A stretch of 63,957 nucleotides of DNA from CAYQLT01 sp964418425 (GTDB lineage Bacteria; Bacillota; Limnochordia; Limnochordales; Geochordaceae), in assembly GCA_964418425.1 (NCBI GenBank), contig CAYQLT010000015.1, positions 1-63,957 on the forward strand. Direction: 5' to 3'. A program made the position numbers and the translations under genes. Shown here piece by piece: positions 1 to 9,977 of the stretch (the first letter of the stretch is position 1; the number at the start of each line of letters is the position of its first letter). The notes below the pieces were generated by a model. It saw only the letters and a list, made by a program, of their open reading frames with translations. It made no database searches and was not told where the DNA came from.

Positions 1-164
1 ATCGGGAAAAAGCGCGGGCTGATCCGGGCATACCCGGGCAGAACCCGCACCAGGTATGCGCCGGCGGCAAAGAAAATCCCCAGCCCGATCGCCCCCACGC
101 CGACCAGCAGGTAGCCGACGTCCACCCGGGCGGCCGGGCCGGTTGGATGCGCGCCGGACCTCAT
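1..164 (-). CDS. TctB-family small membrane subunit of a tripartite tricarboxylate transporter (partial)
   Basis: Only the N-terminal 54 codons lie in the window; the gene runs off the left edge. ATG at 164-162 overlaps the tctC stop (ATGA), the usual sign of translational coupling. The peptide begins MRSGAHPTGPAARVD, followed by a hydrophobic helix (YLLVGVGAIGLGIFFAAGAY) and then PRFFP. This matches the first membrane segment and following loop of TctB (DUF1468), the four-helix subunit that pairs with TctA. The assignment rests on this short piece plus its position directly downstream of tctC, so it is good but not certain. Confidence 0.72.
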   Translation of the reverse strand, partial: MRSGAHPTGPAARVDVGYLLVGVGAIGLGIFFAAGAYLVRVLPGYARISPRFFP

Positions 165-1162
165 GGAGCGATGAGACCGATGTCCACCAGCACGTCCCGC
201 ACCCGATCCGCCTCATCCGCTATAAAGCCAGCGAACGCGTCGCCAGCCAGGAAGTAATCCGTCCAGCTGTAGCGGGCCAGCGTTTGCTGCCACTGGGCCG
301 TCTGCACCGCCGCGGTGACGGCGTCCACGAGCGCCTGCCGCTCGGCGGGGCTGATGGCAGGAGGAGCCACCAGGCCACGCCAGTTGGCCAGTTCGATGGG
401 AAGACCCTGCTCCACCAGAGTGGGGATGGGGACGCCGGCCAGGCGGGTGCGGGAGGTGATACCCAACGCCCGCAGCTGGCCGGCCTCAATTTGGGCTCGC
501 CACTCGCCGTATCCGCTGATCCCGGCAGAGACATGTCCGCCCAGCACCGAGGCAAGCGCCTCCCCGCCTCCGGAGAACGGGATGTAATTGACCTGCCGGG
601 CGCTGAGGCCCACCGCCTTGGCGACGAGACCGGCAAGGATGTGGTCGATGCCGCCGGCGGACCCCCCGCCCCAGGAGATGGAGCCGGGATTTCGTCGAAA
701 AGCTTCGAGAAGTTCACCCAGGGTGCGAAAAGGCGAGTTGGCCGGCACGACGATGACCTCGTACTCGCCGGTGAGACGTGCGATGGGCGTCGTCTGCGCC
801 AGGGAAACCGGAGAGCGGTTGGTCAGGATCGCCCCGACCATGACGGCCCCCGTCACCATAAGCAGATCTCCCCGGCCGCGCTCCGTGGAGACAAGCCGCG
901 CCAACCCCACCGTACCCCCTGCCCCCGGCACGTTGAAAACCTCCACGCTGCCCGGGATGATGCGCTGCTCCGTCAACACGGCCTGCATGGCGCGGGCCGT
1001 CTGGTCCCACCCGCCGCCGGGCGCCGCGGGCGCCATGATGCGCAGGGATGACGGGGCGGCCACAGCCGAGAAGCTGCCGCCAGCCCAAAGCGCGGCCACG
1101 GCGCCCGCCGCCGCGATGACCTGCCCCAGAAGGCATATCTTCGACCGAATGGTGGACAGCAT
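161..1162 (-). CDS. tctC: Tripartite tricarboxylate transporter substrate-binding protein (TctC/Bug family)
   Basis: A 333-residue extracytoplasmic binding protein. Residues 1-36 form a Sec signal peptide ending in AVAA. The mature part opens with LRIMAPAAPGGGWDQTARAM, the Bug-family segment whose Pro-Gly-Gly-x-x-D loop binds the carboxylate ligand. Further Bug features are the VFNVPGAGG and SWGGGSAGG loops and the length of about 330 residues. It delivers an organic acid to the TctA/TctB permease, whose tctB follows with an ATGA overlap. A GGGGGG-type ribosome site precedes the ATG. The ligand cannot be read from sequence. It is transcribed divergently from the sugar transporter at 1625. Confidence 0.9.
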   Translation of the reverse strand: MLSTIRSKICLLGQVIAAAGAVAALWAGGSFSAVAAPSSLRIMAPAAPGGGWDQTARAMQAVLTEQRIIPGSVEVFNVPGAGGTVGLARLVSTERGRGDLLMVTGAVMVGAILTNRSPVSLAQTTPIARLTGEYEVIVVPANSPFRTLGELLEAFRRNPGSISWGGGSAGGIDHILAGLVAKAVGLSARQVNYIPFSGGGEALASVLGGHVSAGISGYGEWRAQIEAGQLRALGITSRTRLAGVPIPTLVEQGLPIELANWRGLVAPPAISPAERQALVDAVTAAVQTAQWQQTLARYSWTDYFLAGDAFAGFIADEADRVRDVLVDIGLIAP

Positions 1163-1624
1163 GGTGGAAATGCCACCCCCCGGAAAACCGCTTTTTTCAG
1201 ACGGGCCTCCAGTTCGTCCCGGCGCAACCGTTTCCCTGCAGCTGGCGCGCAGGCTCGCGGCCGATACGGACGGGAGGGGCCGGCCATGCCTCCGTCAGCT
1301 GCTGTGCGCAGCCGGCACGGGGGCAGAGGGAAGGGCGCAAGATGGTGCAAGCGGTCTCGACACGCCGGGCGTCCTGGAATTGACAGAAGCAGCTTCATCC
1401 GGTATCTTGTTGGCGCGCCGGGGGGCGCCGGGTCCATTTTCCATTTTGCGCGTCTTGCGCGGCCTGCCTGCAGGGCGAGGCGGTGGCCTTCCTGCACGAA
1501 GAGGCTTGAGCCCCTGACGGGCGTCGGGGACGGCGCAGCGACGGGCATGGCTCCGGGTTTGCCTCGGCCGACTTGACGGTGTATCCGCACGAAGCGCTTC
1601 CCGCGTGAGGAGGATGGGGCAACC
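1163..1624. other. Divergent intergenic region
   Basis: This 462-bp stretch separates the leftward tctC from the rightward permease. It contains one convincing rightward promoter (1380-1408) and a ribosome site just before 1625. I see no leftward promoter of comparable quality, and no convincing gene or known RNA element. Open frames crossing it lack recognisable protein features. Confidence 0.5.
1380..1408 (+). promoter_or_regulatory. Predicted sigma-A promoter of the rightward sugar ABC operon
   Basis: A perfect -35 TTGACA (1380-1385) is followed by a 17-bp spacer and TATCTT (1403-1408), four of six consensus -10 bases. It faces the permease gene starting at 1625, giving a leader of about 210 nt. 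The spacing and the consensus -35 stand out against the GC-rich background. Confidence 0.6.
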
Positions 1625-2551
1625 ATGGCCCTCGCCCAGCGAACCGCGACCCAGGTTCTCGTCAGGGGGCGTCGGTTGCTTGATCATGAGCGGGTGCTGG
1701 GACCGATGCTGCTCGCCCCCGCGGTGCTCTACATCGTCCTTTTGGTCGGCTTCCCGCTTCTGTTCGCGATCTACCTGAGCTTGACAGACGCCACCGTCGG
1801 AAACCCTCACGGGGCGTTCATCGGGCTGGACAACTTCGCCGAAATCATCCGAAACCGGACCTTCCAGACGGCGCTGAAGAACACGTTTCTCTTTACTTTG
1901 CTTTCCCAGGGTCTCATCATCGTTTTAGCCAACGCGCTGGCCCTGCTGCTCTCCCGGGATTTTCGAGGCAAGGCCATCGTCACGTTTCTCCTTCTGCTCC
2001 CCTGGGTGGCACCGGTATCCCTCACGGCCATCGCGTGGCTTTGGATTTTCCATGCCCGCTTCAGCATCATCGACTGGTTCTTGAGACAGCTGGGGTTGCT
2101 GCAGGGTAACCTCTTCTGGCTGGGGCGGCCGGATCTGGCCTTCGCCTCTGTGGTCACGGTGCACGTCTGGCGCATGCTGCCGTTCTCCACCGTGATCCTC
2201 CTGGCGGGCCACTCGGCGCTGCCGAAGGATGTGGTGGAGAGCGCACAGGTAGATGGTGCAGGCTTCTGGCGCATACTGTTTCAGATCAAGTTGCCGCTGC
2301 TTCTCCCCATTTTGAGTGTGGCCGTTTTGTTCGGCACCATCTTCACCTTCTCAGATATGACGGTGGTGTACGTCTTGACGCGGGGTGGCCCGTATGACAC
2401 CACGCAGGTGCTGGCGAGCCTGGCCTACTTCAAGGGTATCGTGGGAGGCAACCTGAGCGTGGGAGCTTCCATTTCCCTGTTCTTGTTCCCCGTGCTCCTG
2501 GTGGTGGCGGTTTTGATTCTGCGGCTGGTGCGGCGCGTGGAGGTGACGTGA
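1625..2551 (+). CDS. CUT1-family ABC transporter permease (MalF/UgpA type)
   Basis: A 308-residue integral membrane protein with about six helices, the size of the MalF/UgpA class. The EAA loop that contacts the ATPase is VESAQVDGAGFWRILFQIKLP at about residues 205-225. ATG at 1625 follows GAGGAGG. The second permease starts one base after the stop, so the two form one transcription unit, with the binding protein third. Family knowledge says it forms half of the channel of a sugar or polyol importer. No ATPase is encoded here. The substrate is not identifiable. Confidence 0.88.
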   Translation: MALAQRTATQVLVRGRRLLDHERVLGPMLLAPAVLYIVLLVGFPLLFAIYLSLTDATVGNPHGAFIGLDNFAEIIRNRTFQTALKNTFLFTLLSQGLIIVLANALALLLSRDFRGKAIVTFLLLLPWVAPVSLTAIAWLWIFHARFSIIDWFLRQLGLLQGNLFWLGRPDLAFASVVTVHVWRMLPFSTVILLAGHSALPKDVVESAQVDGAGFWRILFQIKLPLLLPILSVAVLFGTIFTFSDMTVVYVLTRGGPYDTTQVLASLAYFKGIVGGNLSVGASISLFLFPVLLVVAVLILRLVRRVEVT

Positions 2552-2552
2552 G

Positions 2553-3413
2553 GTGGGGCTGTCCCTGGCAGCGCGGCGCAGGAAGTCGGCGTATGCGACC
2601 GCCCATGTGGCGGCTCTGCTGGTGTTCGTGCTGTTTGCAGCCACACCCTTCGCGTGGATGCTGGTCACATCGTTGAAGCAAGACACGGATCTTTACAATG
2701 CCGATAACAACCCGTTTTGGTTCAACGAGCGGCCCACCATGGACCACTGGCTCTACATCTTCACCAGGACTCCCTACCTGAGGTGGCTCGCCAACACGGC
2801 CCTGGTGGGGCTGGCGGTGGTGGGCATCACCCTGGTGCTGGCCACTCCGGCAGCCTACAGCCTGGCCCGCCTGCTGGGGCAGGTGGGAGAGCAGCTGGGG
2901 ATCGCCATTTTCCTGGTCTACCTGGTGCCGCCCACTCTCCTGTTCATCCCCCTGGCCAGGGTTGTCAGCAGCCTGGGGTTACAAAACACCCTGGGTTCCC
3001 TCATCGTGGTCTACCCCACGGTGACGGTTCCTTTTTCCATCTGGCTCTTGGTGGGCTTTTTCAAAAGCGTACCCCGGGATGTGGAAGAAGCCGCTCTCAT
3101 CGACGGATGCGGTAGATTCGAGGCGGTCCGGCGGGTGGTTCTGCCGCTCATCGTTCCCGGATTGGTCACGGTGATGATCTTCGCGTTCACCCTTTCGGCA
3201 CAGGAGTTCGTGTACGCCCTGAGCTTCGTCACCTCCGTCCAGGTCAAGACCGTCAGCGTCGGGGTGCCGGCCGACATGGTGCGAGGAGACATCTTCTTTT
3301 GGGGACCTCTGATGGGTTCGGCGTTTCTGGCGAGCGTACCCATCGCGATCCTCTACTACATGGTGCTGGATCGGTTCATCTCCAGCTTCACGTTGGCCGG
3401 GGCCATCAAGTAG
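2553..3413 (+). CDS. CUT1-family ABC transporter permease (MalG/UgpE type)
   Basis: A 286-residue protein with six predicted helices and a GTG start one base after the preceding stop. The start region ends the first permease as GGTGACGTGAG, which supplies the ribosome contact. The EAA loop reads VEEAALIDGCGRFEAVRRVVL. The segment before it (TVTVPFSIWLLVGFFKSVPRD) is typical of MalG-like subunits. It pairs with the preceding permease. The following binding-protein gene is separated by about 240 bp containing a strong hairpin. Confidence 0.88.
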   Translation: MGLSLAARRRKSAYATAHVAALLVFVLFAATPFAWMLVTSLKQDTDLYNADNNPFWFNERPTMDHWLYIFTRTPYLRWLANTALVGLAVVGITLVLATPAAYSLARLLGQVGEQLGIAIFLVYLVPPTLLFIPLARVVSSLGLQNTLGSLIVVYPTVTVPFSIWLLVGFFKSVPRDVEEAALIDGCGRFEAVRRVVLPLIVPGLVTVMIFAFTLSAQEFVYALSFVTSVQVKTVSVGVPADMVRGDIFFWGPLMGSAFLASVPIAILYYMVLDRFISSFTLAGAIK

Positions 3414-3437
3414 CGTTCCGACGCCGCGGCCGGTTTC

Positions 3438-3491
3438 CCGGTCAGTGGCGCCGCAGGAGCTCACCGAGCGACCCGGCGGCGCCCTGACCGG
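3438..3491 (+). promoter_or_regulatory. Intercistronic hairpin between permease and binding-protein genes
   Basis: CCGGTCAGTGGCGCCGC (3438-3454) pairs with GCGGCGCCCTGACCGG (3476-3491): a 16-bp stem with one bulged base and a 21-nt loop. There is no U-tract, so it is more likely an RNA stabiliser or partial attenuator than a full terminator. Such elements often set different expression levels of permease and binding protein. Confidence 0.45.
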
Positions 3492-3656
3492 CGGGAAGGC
3501 GCCCATCGAGGAGGTGAGACGGAGGAGCGCAGGGTCAGGCTTTCAATGCGGGGAAGCCAGGCAGGCTGCGGCTGGCGCTCCCCGTCCGGGCACCGAGCAG
3601 GAGGGGTAACATCCCGGGCTCCAGCAACCGATTACGTCACGGAGGTGAACCAAGCG

Positions 3657-5213
3657 GTGCCAGAGCAAGAGCCGAGCAGGCAGGATGTGAGCAGGCGGGA
3701 CTTCTTGAAGGCGGTGGGGGCCGGTACGGTAGCGGCAGCCAGTTTGCCGTCGTTCCATGTCATCGTGCGAGCCCAGGCGCGGACCCTGCGCATCCTTCAG
3801 TGGCGGCACTTCGTTCCCCCTTACGACGAGTGGTTCAACAAGGTGTTTGCGCCGCGCTGGGGTCAGAAGTATGACGTGCGGGTGGTGGTAGATAACGTAG
3901 GGCTGGCTGAGATCCCGGGGATCGCTGCCGCCGAGGCGGCGCGGGTGGCAGCGGGCCAGGATCCCGGCCACGACCTGATCCAGCATCTGAGCCCGCCCGC
4001 GGCCTTCGAGCCTCAGGCCATCGACCATGCAGACCTGATCCAGGAGCTTCTAAAAGCCTCCCACCCTGCCCGGCCCGGAGGGCTGGGACAGTACATACCT
4101 CTGGCTCAGAAAAGTACCTACAACCCCATCACGGGCAAGTACTTCGGTATCTCCGACAACTTCGTGCCCGACCCCATCCACTTCCGGGCCGACCTGTGGA
4201 GGCGGGCCGCCGAGCAGCTGAAGGGCTTTCAGTCCGTCCACCCCTCGGGGCCGGTGACCTGGCATGACATTCTCCGGGCGGGCCGCGTTCTCAAGCAGAT
4301 GGGGCACCCCGTAGGGCTCGGCCTCTCCCAGGAGATCGACACCAACATGTGGCTGCGTTCGCTGCTGTACTCGTGGGGCACCGCCGTCCAGGACGAAGAG
4401 GGGAATGTGATCCTGGATCAGCCGCCGTACCGGGAGAAGACGCTGGATGCGCTGCGCTTCGTGCGCGCTCTTTACCAGGAGGCCATGTTCCCCGGCGTTT
4501 TCGCATGGACGGCCGCATCCAACAACGAGGAGTTTCTGGCCGGTCGCATCTCTGTGGCGGCCAACGCCATCTCCATCTCCCGCACGGCCCAGACGATGGC
4601 GTTGCAGGCTCTGCAGCGTGGCGACGACCCTCGCCGGTCGCCGGCGGTGCAGATGGCGGTCAACACCGAGATCACCATTACGGCTCCGGCAGGCCCCGAG
4701 GCGGCTCGCGGTCTGGAGCACGTGATGGGTGTCTACCAGATCTGGAACACCCGCAACACGGCGGTCATCGATCTTGCCAAGAAGTTCCTGTTTGACCTCA
4801 TCCAGAGCTACGACCCCGACGTGGCGGCCGCCGAGGGCTGGGGGCCGGGCAAGTTCGTCGCAAGCCAGGCCTACGACTACCCCACCTTCGACAACGCGAT
4901 TCCCAAGTCCAAGCGTGAAAAGTTCCTGCGGGAGGATCCCATCTACAAGCCCATCGCGGAGGCGACCGGCGATCGGCCCAACAAGCTGGATCGCATCGAG
5001 ACGGCCTTCGACTGGGCCCACAACGTGGGTTGGCCGGGATATTCCAACGCGGCCATCGACGAGATCTTCAACACCTTCGTCCTGCCGGTGATGTTCGCAC
5101 GGGTCGCGCAGAACATCGACACCCCCGAGCAGGCTCTCAGCCAGGCCGCGCAGGATATCCGCAGCATCTTCACCAAGTGGCGGCGGCAGCGACTGGTGGG
5201 CGGCACTCGCTGA
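3657..5213 (+). CDS. Tat-exported ABC transporter substrate-binding protein (family 1)
   Basis: The chosen GTG start at 3657 lies 8 nt after GGAGGTGA (3641-3648), giving a 518-residue protein. An upstream in-frame extension to 3546 lacks a ribosome site and would place unrelated residues before the signal. The N-terminus carries a twin-arginine motif, SRRDFLK, followed by a hydrophobic stretch and an AQA cleavage-like site, so it is probably exported folded. The body (WRHFVPPYDEWFNKVFAP and onward) resembles family-1 solute-binding proteins serving CUT1 permeases. It is third in the operon after the two permeases. The ligand is unknown; the length is above the usual 420-450. Confidence 0.85.
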   Translation: MPEQEPSRQDVSRRDFLKAVGAGTVAAASLPSFHVIVRAQARTLRILQWRHFVPPYDEWFNKVFAPRWGQKYDVRVVVDNVGLAEIPGIAAAEAARVAAGQDPGHDLIQHLSPPAAFEPQAIDHADLIQELLKASHPARPGGLGQYIPLAQKSTYNPITGKYFGISDNFVPDPIHFRADLWRRAAEQLKGFQSVHPSGPVTWHDILRAGRVLKQMGHPVGLGLSQEIDTNMWLRSLLYSWGTAVQDEEGNVILDQPPYREKTLDALRFVRALYQEAMFPGVFAWTAASNNEEFLAGRISVAANAISISRTAQTMALQALQRGDDPRRSPAVQMAVNTEITITAPAGPEAARGLEHVMGVYQIWNTRNTAVIDLAKKFLFDLIQSYDPDVAAAEGWGPGKFVASQAYDYPTFDNAIPKSKREKFLREDPIYKPIAEATGDRPNKLDRIETAFDWAHNVGWPGYSNAAIDEIFNTFVLPVMFARVAQNIDTPEQALSQAAQDIRSIFTKWRRQRLVGGTR

Positions 5214-5224
5214 ACGGCAACGGG

Positions 5225-5255
5225 GGGCGGGGAAGGGCATGCGCCCTCCCCGCCC
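5225..5255 (+). terminator. Strong GC hairpin after the binding-protein gene
   Basis: GGGCGGGG (5225-5232) and GGGC (5235-5238) pair with GCCC (5243-5246) and CCCCGCCC (5248-5255) around the tetranucleotide ATGC. It starts 11 bp after the stop at 5213. There is no U-run, so termination would be weak unless helped by the second hairpin at 5326. Confidence 0.45.
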
Positions 5256-5325
5256 GCCCACATCGGCCCCACGCGGTCAGCTGCCCGGATGCGCACCTGG
5301 CCGAAGACCCCTGGCGCCGGAAGGC

Positions 5326-5354
5326 TGCGGGCGACCCCGGCCCGCAGAGCTTTT
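5326..5354 (+). terminator. Rho-independent terminator of the rightward sugar transporter operon
   Basis: TGCGGGC (5326-5332), a 7-nt loop and GCCCGCA (5340-5346) are followed by GAGCTTTT. It sits between two convergent units, right at the stop codon of the leftward gene ending at 5354. Confidence 0.5.
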
Positions 5355-6781
5355 CACCCGGAACCCGTCAGGTGGATATACGCCGCCACGACCCGCAGCA
5401 CGACCCGGGAGCGTCCCGAGGGCTCCCGGAAACGGTAATTGCCGGCCAGCTCGCCCCACACCTCAACCTGCTGGCCCACCGGCACCTCCTGCGCTGGCTG
5501 GGGCAACACACCCTCAGGCAGCTGGACGTATACCAGCCACGGGTCCTCGCCCGCCGCCCCGCCCGAAGGCGACCCCTGCCCTTCAGAACCGGGACCCTGT
5601 GGAAGGGCCACCAGGAGCCCTGGCGGTCGGTTGGAAGTCCCGGCCGCCCCCTGTGGCCCATACTCGGCACGCTGAACCACGGTGCCCGCCAGGTGCACCC
5701 GCAACCCGCGCAGCGCCTCCCCGGCCAGGCGGGCCTGTGGGTAGTCCAGTTCCCGGGCCTGCCTCTGGTATGCCTCTTTCAGCTCCGCTTCCAGCTGGGC
5801 TGCGGTCTCGAAGGGAGGACGGGGCCGGTCCCCCAAAAGGCGCATGACCCGATCCAGGGCTGCCGCCGCCCCCAGAAGCGCTTTATCCCGGCGCAGGCTC
5901 TCCTGCAGCAGCTCTGCCGCCCGCCACAGGTAAAAGCTGTGCCGCTGCGAGCCAAGCTCATCATGCCGGCGGTCTGCCTCCCGAAGCGCCCGCTCATGCT
6001 GATCGAGAAGGGCGGCGGCTCTGCCAAATAGCGAAGCCGCCTCCAGCTTCTCGTCCACCACGGCGATGCGGGAAGCCGCCTGGCCGTGCGTCGGGTAGAG
6101 GTCCAGCGCCGCCTCGTAAAGCCGTCGGGCCCGAACCAGACTCGAGATGTCGGGGGCGCTTCCCAGACTGCCTCGCGGGCGATAGCGCTCCAGCCACGCG
6201 TCCGCCCGGACGGCCAGGCCATCGGCCGCCAGCGCCCAGCTGGCCGGGTCAGGGTTCACCAACGCGCCGTCCACGTACACCCGGATCGTATCCGCCGCCA
6301 GCGCGGGTTCAAAGGCGTCGCCGGGTGCGAGCAGGGGGGCCTGCGCATCCGCTTCCGCCCCCACCCCGGGCTGGCCCGGAAAGGCGACAACAAGTCGGCG
6401 CCACGCCAGGTGGTGGCCGGCCGCTGCCCCGGCCGCCCGCCACAGGTAGTAAGCGGCCACCGCCGGGTAGCGACGCACCATCTCGAAGTCCACCGCGTCC
6501 CCCGCCACACGGCCCGGCGCCATCCGAGGCTCCAGGGCCACCAGCAGCAGCCAGTCGCCCATCGGCAAGGCGACCATCGAGCCGTCCCCCAGCAGGGTGT
6601 CGGAGAAAATCTCGGCGAGGGTCTGCCCGCTCGCAGGCCCCTCCCCGCCCGCCGCACCCTGGGAGCCGGTCGCTGCCTCGCAGACAGCCCCTACCCCGGC
6701 CACCACGGCCGCCGACGCCAGGGCAACGAGCAGGCTCCACCGGCCGCGCTTCGCTCCCACCTCAGCTCCGCCGCTTCTCAT
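5354..6781 (-). CDS. Membrane-anchored or exported protein of unknown function
   Basis: I do not recognise a family. From ATG 6781 it has 475 residues: a positively charged start, one hydrophobic segment (WSLLVALASAAVVAGVGAV) acting as signal or anchor, then a mixed region, a helical central part rich in Leu, Ala, Arg and Glu (about residues 200-345, possibly coiled or TPR-like), and a C-terminal beta-rich piece (about 350-470; VHLAGTVVQRAEYGP, VEVWGELAGNYRFRE) that looks like a small OB-like barrel. Its start overlaps the end of the DUF1232 gene by 20 bp, so it is the last gene of that operon. An in-frame upstream start to 6862 would lie inside the preceding gene. Confidence 0.6.
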   Translation of the reverse strand: MRSGGAEVGAKRGRWSLLVALASAAVVAGVGAVCEAATGSQGAAGGEGPASGQTLAEIFSDTLLGDGSMVALPMGDWLLLVALEPRMAPGRVAGDAVDFEMVRRYPAVAAYYLWRAAGAAAGHHLAWRRLVVAFPGQPGVGAEADAQAPLLAPGDAFEPALAADTIRVYVDGALVNPDPASWALAADGLAVRADAWLERYRPRGSLGSAPDISSLVRARRLYEAALDLYPTHGQAASRIAVVDEKLEAASLFGRAAALLDQHERALREADRRHDELGSQRHSFYLWRAAELLQESLRRDKALLGAAAALDRVMRLLGDRPRPPFETAAQLEAELKEAYQRQARELDYPQARLAGEALRGLRVHLAGTVVQRAEYGPQGAAGTSNRPPGLLVALPQGPGSEGQGSPSGGAAGEDPWLVYVQLPEGVLPQPAQEVPVGQQVEVWGELAGNYRFREPSGRSRVVLRVVAAYIHLTGSG

Positions 6782-7375
6782 CAGGCACCGACCCCGGCCG
6801 ACCGGAGGCGGGCCGTTGCGGGCCGTAACGCAAGAGCTCCCGGGAGAGGGCCTGCCACCCAAACCAAATCAGCGCGATGTCGTCAAGCCACCCCAGGGGC
6901 GGCAGATCGGGAAGAAAGTCGAGGGGAGAGAGGATGTATAGCAGGCCTCCCAGGATGAGCCCTTTCTTCCATCCCGCCACCCTCGGATCCCACAAATAGC
7001 TGACCAGCCGGCGCAGCCACTGCCCGAGGGAAAGAGCTCCCCCTTGCCTCGGCCGCCCGCCCCGCACCGCCCACGGGAAGCCCGGCCCCATCCCCTCTCG
7101 GCTCTGCCCCGCCCCCGCCCAGCCATTGGCGGAGGCGTCGTAGTGCCCTATGGGGCCGACGAACCGCCCCGTGATCCCCTGCCGGGATTCCGCCTGCTCC
7201 CCGCCCCGGGCTTCGGCCTTCGTCGAGTCGGCCGCGCTCGCGCTCCCCCTCGGCCCGGCCCCCGTCGGGTCCCCGCTCGCCCCGCCGGCGCCCGTCTGGG
7301 AAGAAGCCCGAACTGGCCGACCGCAGTACGGACATCGGTCGGCCAGGAGCACCTCCTGGCCGCACTCCCGACATC

Positions 7376-7379
<4 letters not shown>
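6762..7379 (-). CDS. Zinc-ribbon protein with C-terminal YkvA/DUF1232 membrane domain
   Basis: 205 residues. The N-terminus MRCRECGQEVLLADRCPYCG holds two CxxC knuckles, a zinc ribbon. A low-complexity Gly/Ser/Ala linker of about 80 residues follows. The C-terminus contains the DUF1232 signature (GWKKGLILGGLLYILSPLDF, then LPDLPPLGWLDD), a short hydrophobic hairpin seen in YkvA proteins. ATG at 7379 overlaps the stop of the upstream ATPase gene as ATGA, so translation is coupled to the peptide transporter operon. Function is unknown for the family. The ribbon-plus-DUF1232 arrangement suggests a membrane-associated regulatory or scaffold role, which is inference. Confidence 0.75.
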
Positions 7380-8670
<1,291 letters not shown>

Positions 8671-8731
8671 TGCGGCTGCAAGCCATCCTCCGCCGGTTCC
8701 GGCGCCTGCCCGAGGCCCCGATCGCAGACGG

Positions 8732-9889
8732 CTAGCGCTTGCCCGCCGCACCCGCCGCCCCGGTTCCGGCGGGCGCCGACCCGGCCAGGCGCACCAGCTC
8801 CCCCGCAGGGGGCGGCGCCACCGGCTCGAAGTCGGTGTACCGCCAGCACGCCGTCATGTGGCCCGGGGCCACCTCCATGGGCGGAGGCTCCAATCTCTGG
8901 CAGATTTCCCTGGCGAACTCACAGCGCGGGTGGAACCGGCATCCCGTGGGCATGTTGTAAGGACTGGGAACCACGCCCTCGATGGCCCGCAGGCGTTCCC
9001 GGTTTTCATGGAGCTTGGGAACCGACTCCAGCAGCCCCACCGTGTAAGGGTGTTTGGGTTCCTTGAAGATGGACAGGACGCTGGCCGATTCCACCACCTT
9101 GCCGGCGTACATCACCACCACGTCTTCCACGAGTTCGGCGATGACGCCCATGTTATGGGTGATGAGCATGATGGCGGTACCCAGCTCCTGTTGAAGCCGC
9201 CGCATGAGGTCCAGGATCTGGGCCTGAATGGTCACGTCCAGGGCCGTGGTGGGCTCGTCGGCGATCAGCAGCTTGGGGTTGCAGGAGAGCGCCATCGCGA
9301 TCATGACCCGCTGGCGCATCCCGCCGCTCATCTGGTGCGGATAGTCGTCCACCCGCCGCTCCGGGGAGGGAATCCCGACAAGGCGCAGCATCTCGATGGC
9401 CCGCCGGCGCGCCTCTCGCTTGTTGACCTTCTGATGGAGGATGATCGCCTCCATGATCTGATCCCCGACGGTGAAGACCGGGTTGAGGGAGGTCATCGGT
9501 TCCTGGAAGATCATGGCGATCTCGTTGCCGCGAATCTTCCGCATCTCCGCTTCGCGCTTTTTCAACAGATCCTCGCCCTCGAAGAGGATCTGGCCCCCCG
9601 CGATGCGCCCCGGGGGCTGGGGGATCAGGCGCATGATGGAAAGGGATGTCACGCTCTTGCCGCAGCCCGACTCGCCCAGGATCCCCAGGGTTGCCCCCCG
9701 CATGAGCTGGAAGCTCACCCCATCGACCGCCGGGACCACGCCCTCCTCGGTGTAGAAGTACGTCTTGAGGTCCCGCACCTCGAGAAGCGGGCTTTCGCCG
9801 TTGCCGCGCCCGGCTCGCCCGGGCTCGGCCGCCTGCCGGGCGACCCCGCCCCGCTCCGTGGCATGGGGTCCGGCCGATGCGCCTCTCAC
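8732..9889 (-). CDS. Oligopeptide/dipeptide ABC transporter ATPase, D type
   Basis: The chosen GTG at 9889 follows AGAGGGGGAG at 8-nt spacing, giving 385 residues; a TTG at 9937 is a weaker alternative. Walker A is LGESGCGKSVTS, the Q-loop region is MIFQEPMTSLNP, the signature is MSGGMRQRVMIAMAL, Walker B is LLIADEPTTALDVT, and the C-terminal motif is PTGCRFHPRCEFAREIC. These are canonical for OppD/DppD. It is the third ATPase gene in an operon that carries two D/F pairs behind one pair of permeases. Confidence 0.9.
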   Translation of the reverse strand: MRGASAGPHATERGGVARQAAEPGRAGRGNGESPLLEVRDLKTYFYTEEGVVPAVDGVSFQLMRGATLGILGESGCGKSVTSLSIMRLIPQPPGRIAGGQILFEGEDLLKKREAEMRKIRGNEIAMIFQEPMTSLNPVFTVGDQIMEAIILHQKVNKREARRRAIEMLRLVGIPSPERRVDDYPHQMSGGMRQRVMIAMALSCNPKLLIADEPTTALDVTIQAQILDLMRRLQQELGTAIMLITHNMGVIAELVEDVVVMYAGKVVESASVLSIFKEPKHPYTVGLLESVPKLHENRERLRAIEGVVPSPYNMPTGCRFHPRCEFAREICQRLEPPPMEVAPGHMTACWRYTDFEPVAPPPAGELVRLAGSAPAGTGAAGAAGKR

Positions 9890-9977
9890 CGCATGCGCTC
9901 CCCCTCTGACCCGCTTGCTCCCCGCTATGCCCTGCAATCCGGTGGGGCCGGCTGCTACTCCCGCCCTCTTCTTACCA

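Noticed and set aside
1163..1624. Small protein genes in the first divergent intergenic region
   Set aside because: Frames on both strands lack ribosome sites and protein-like composition, and they cross the promoter at 1380-1408.
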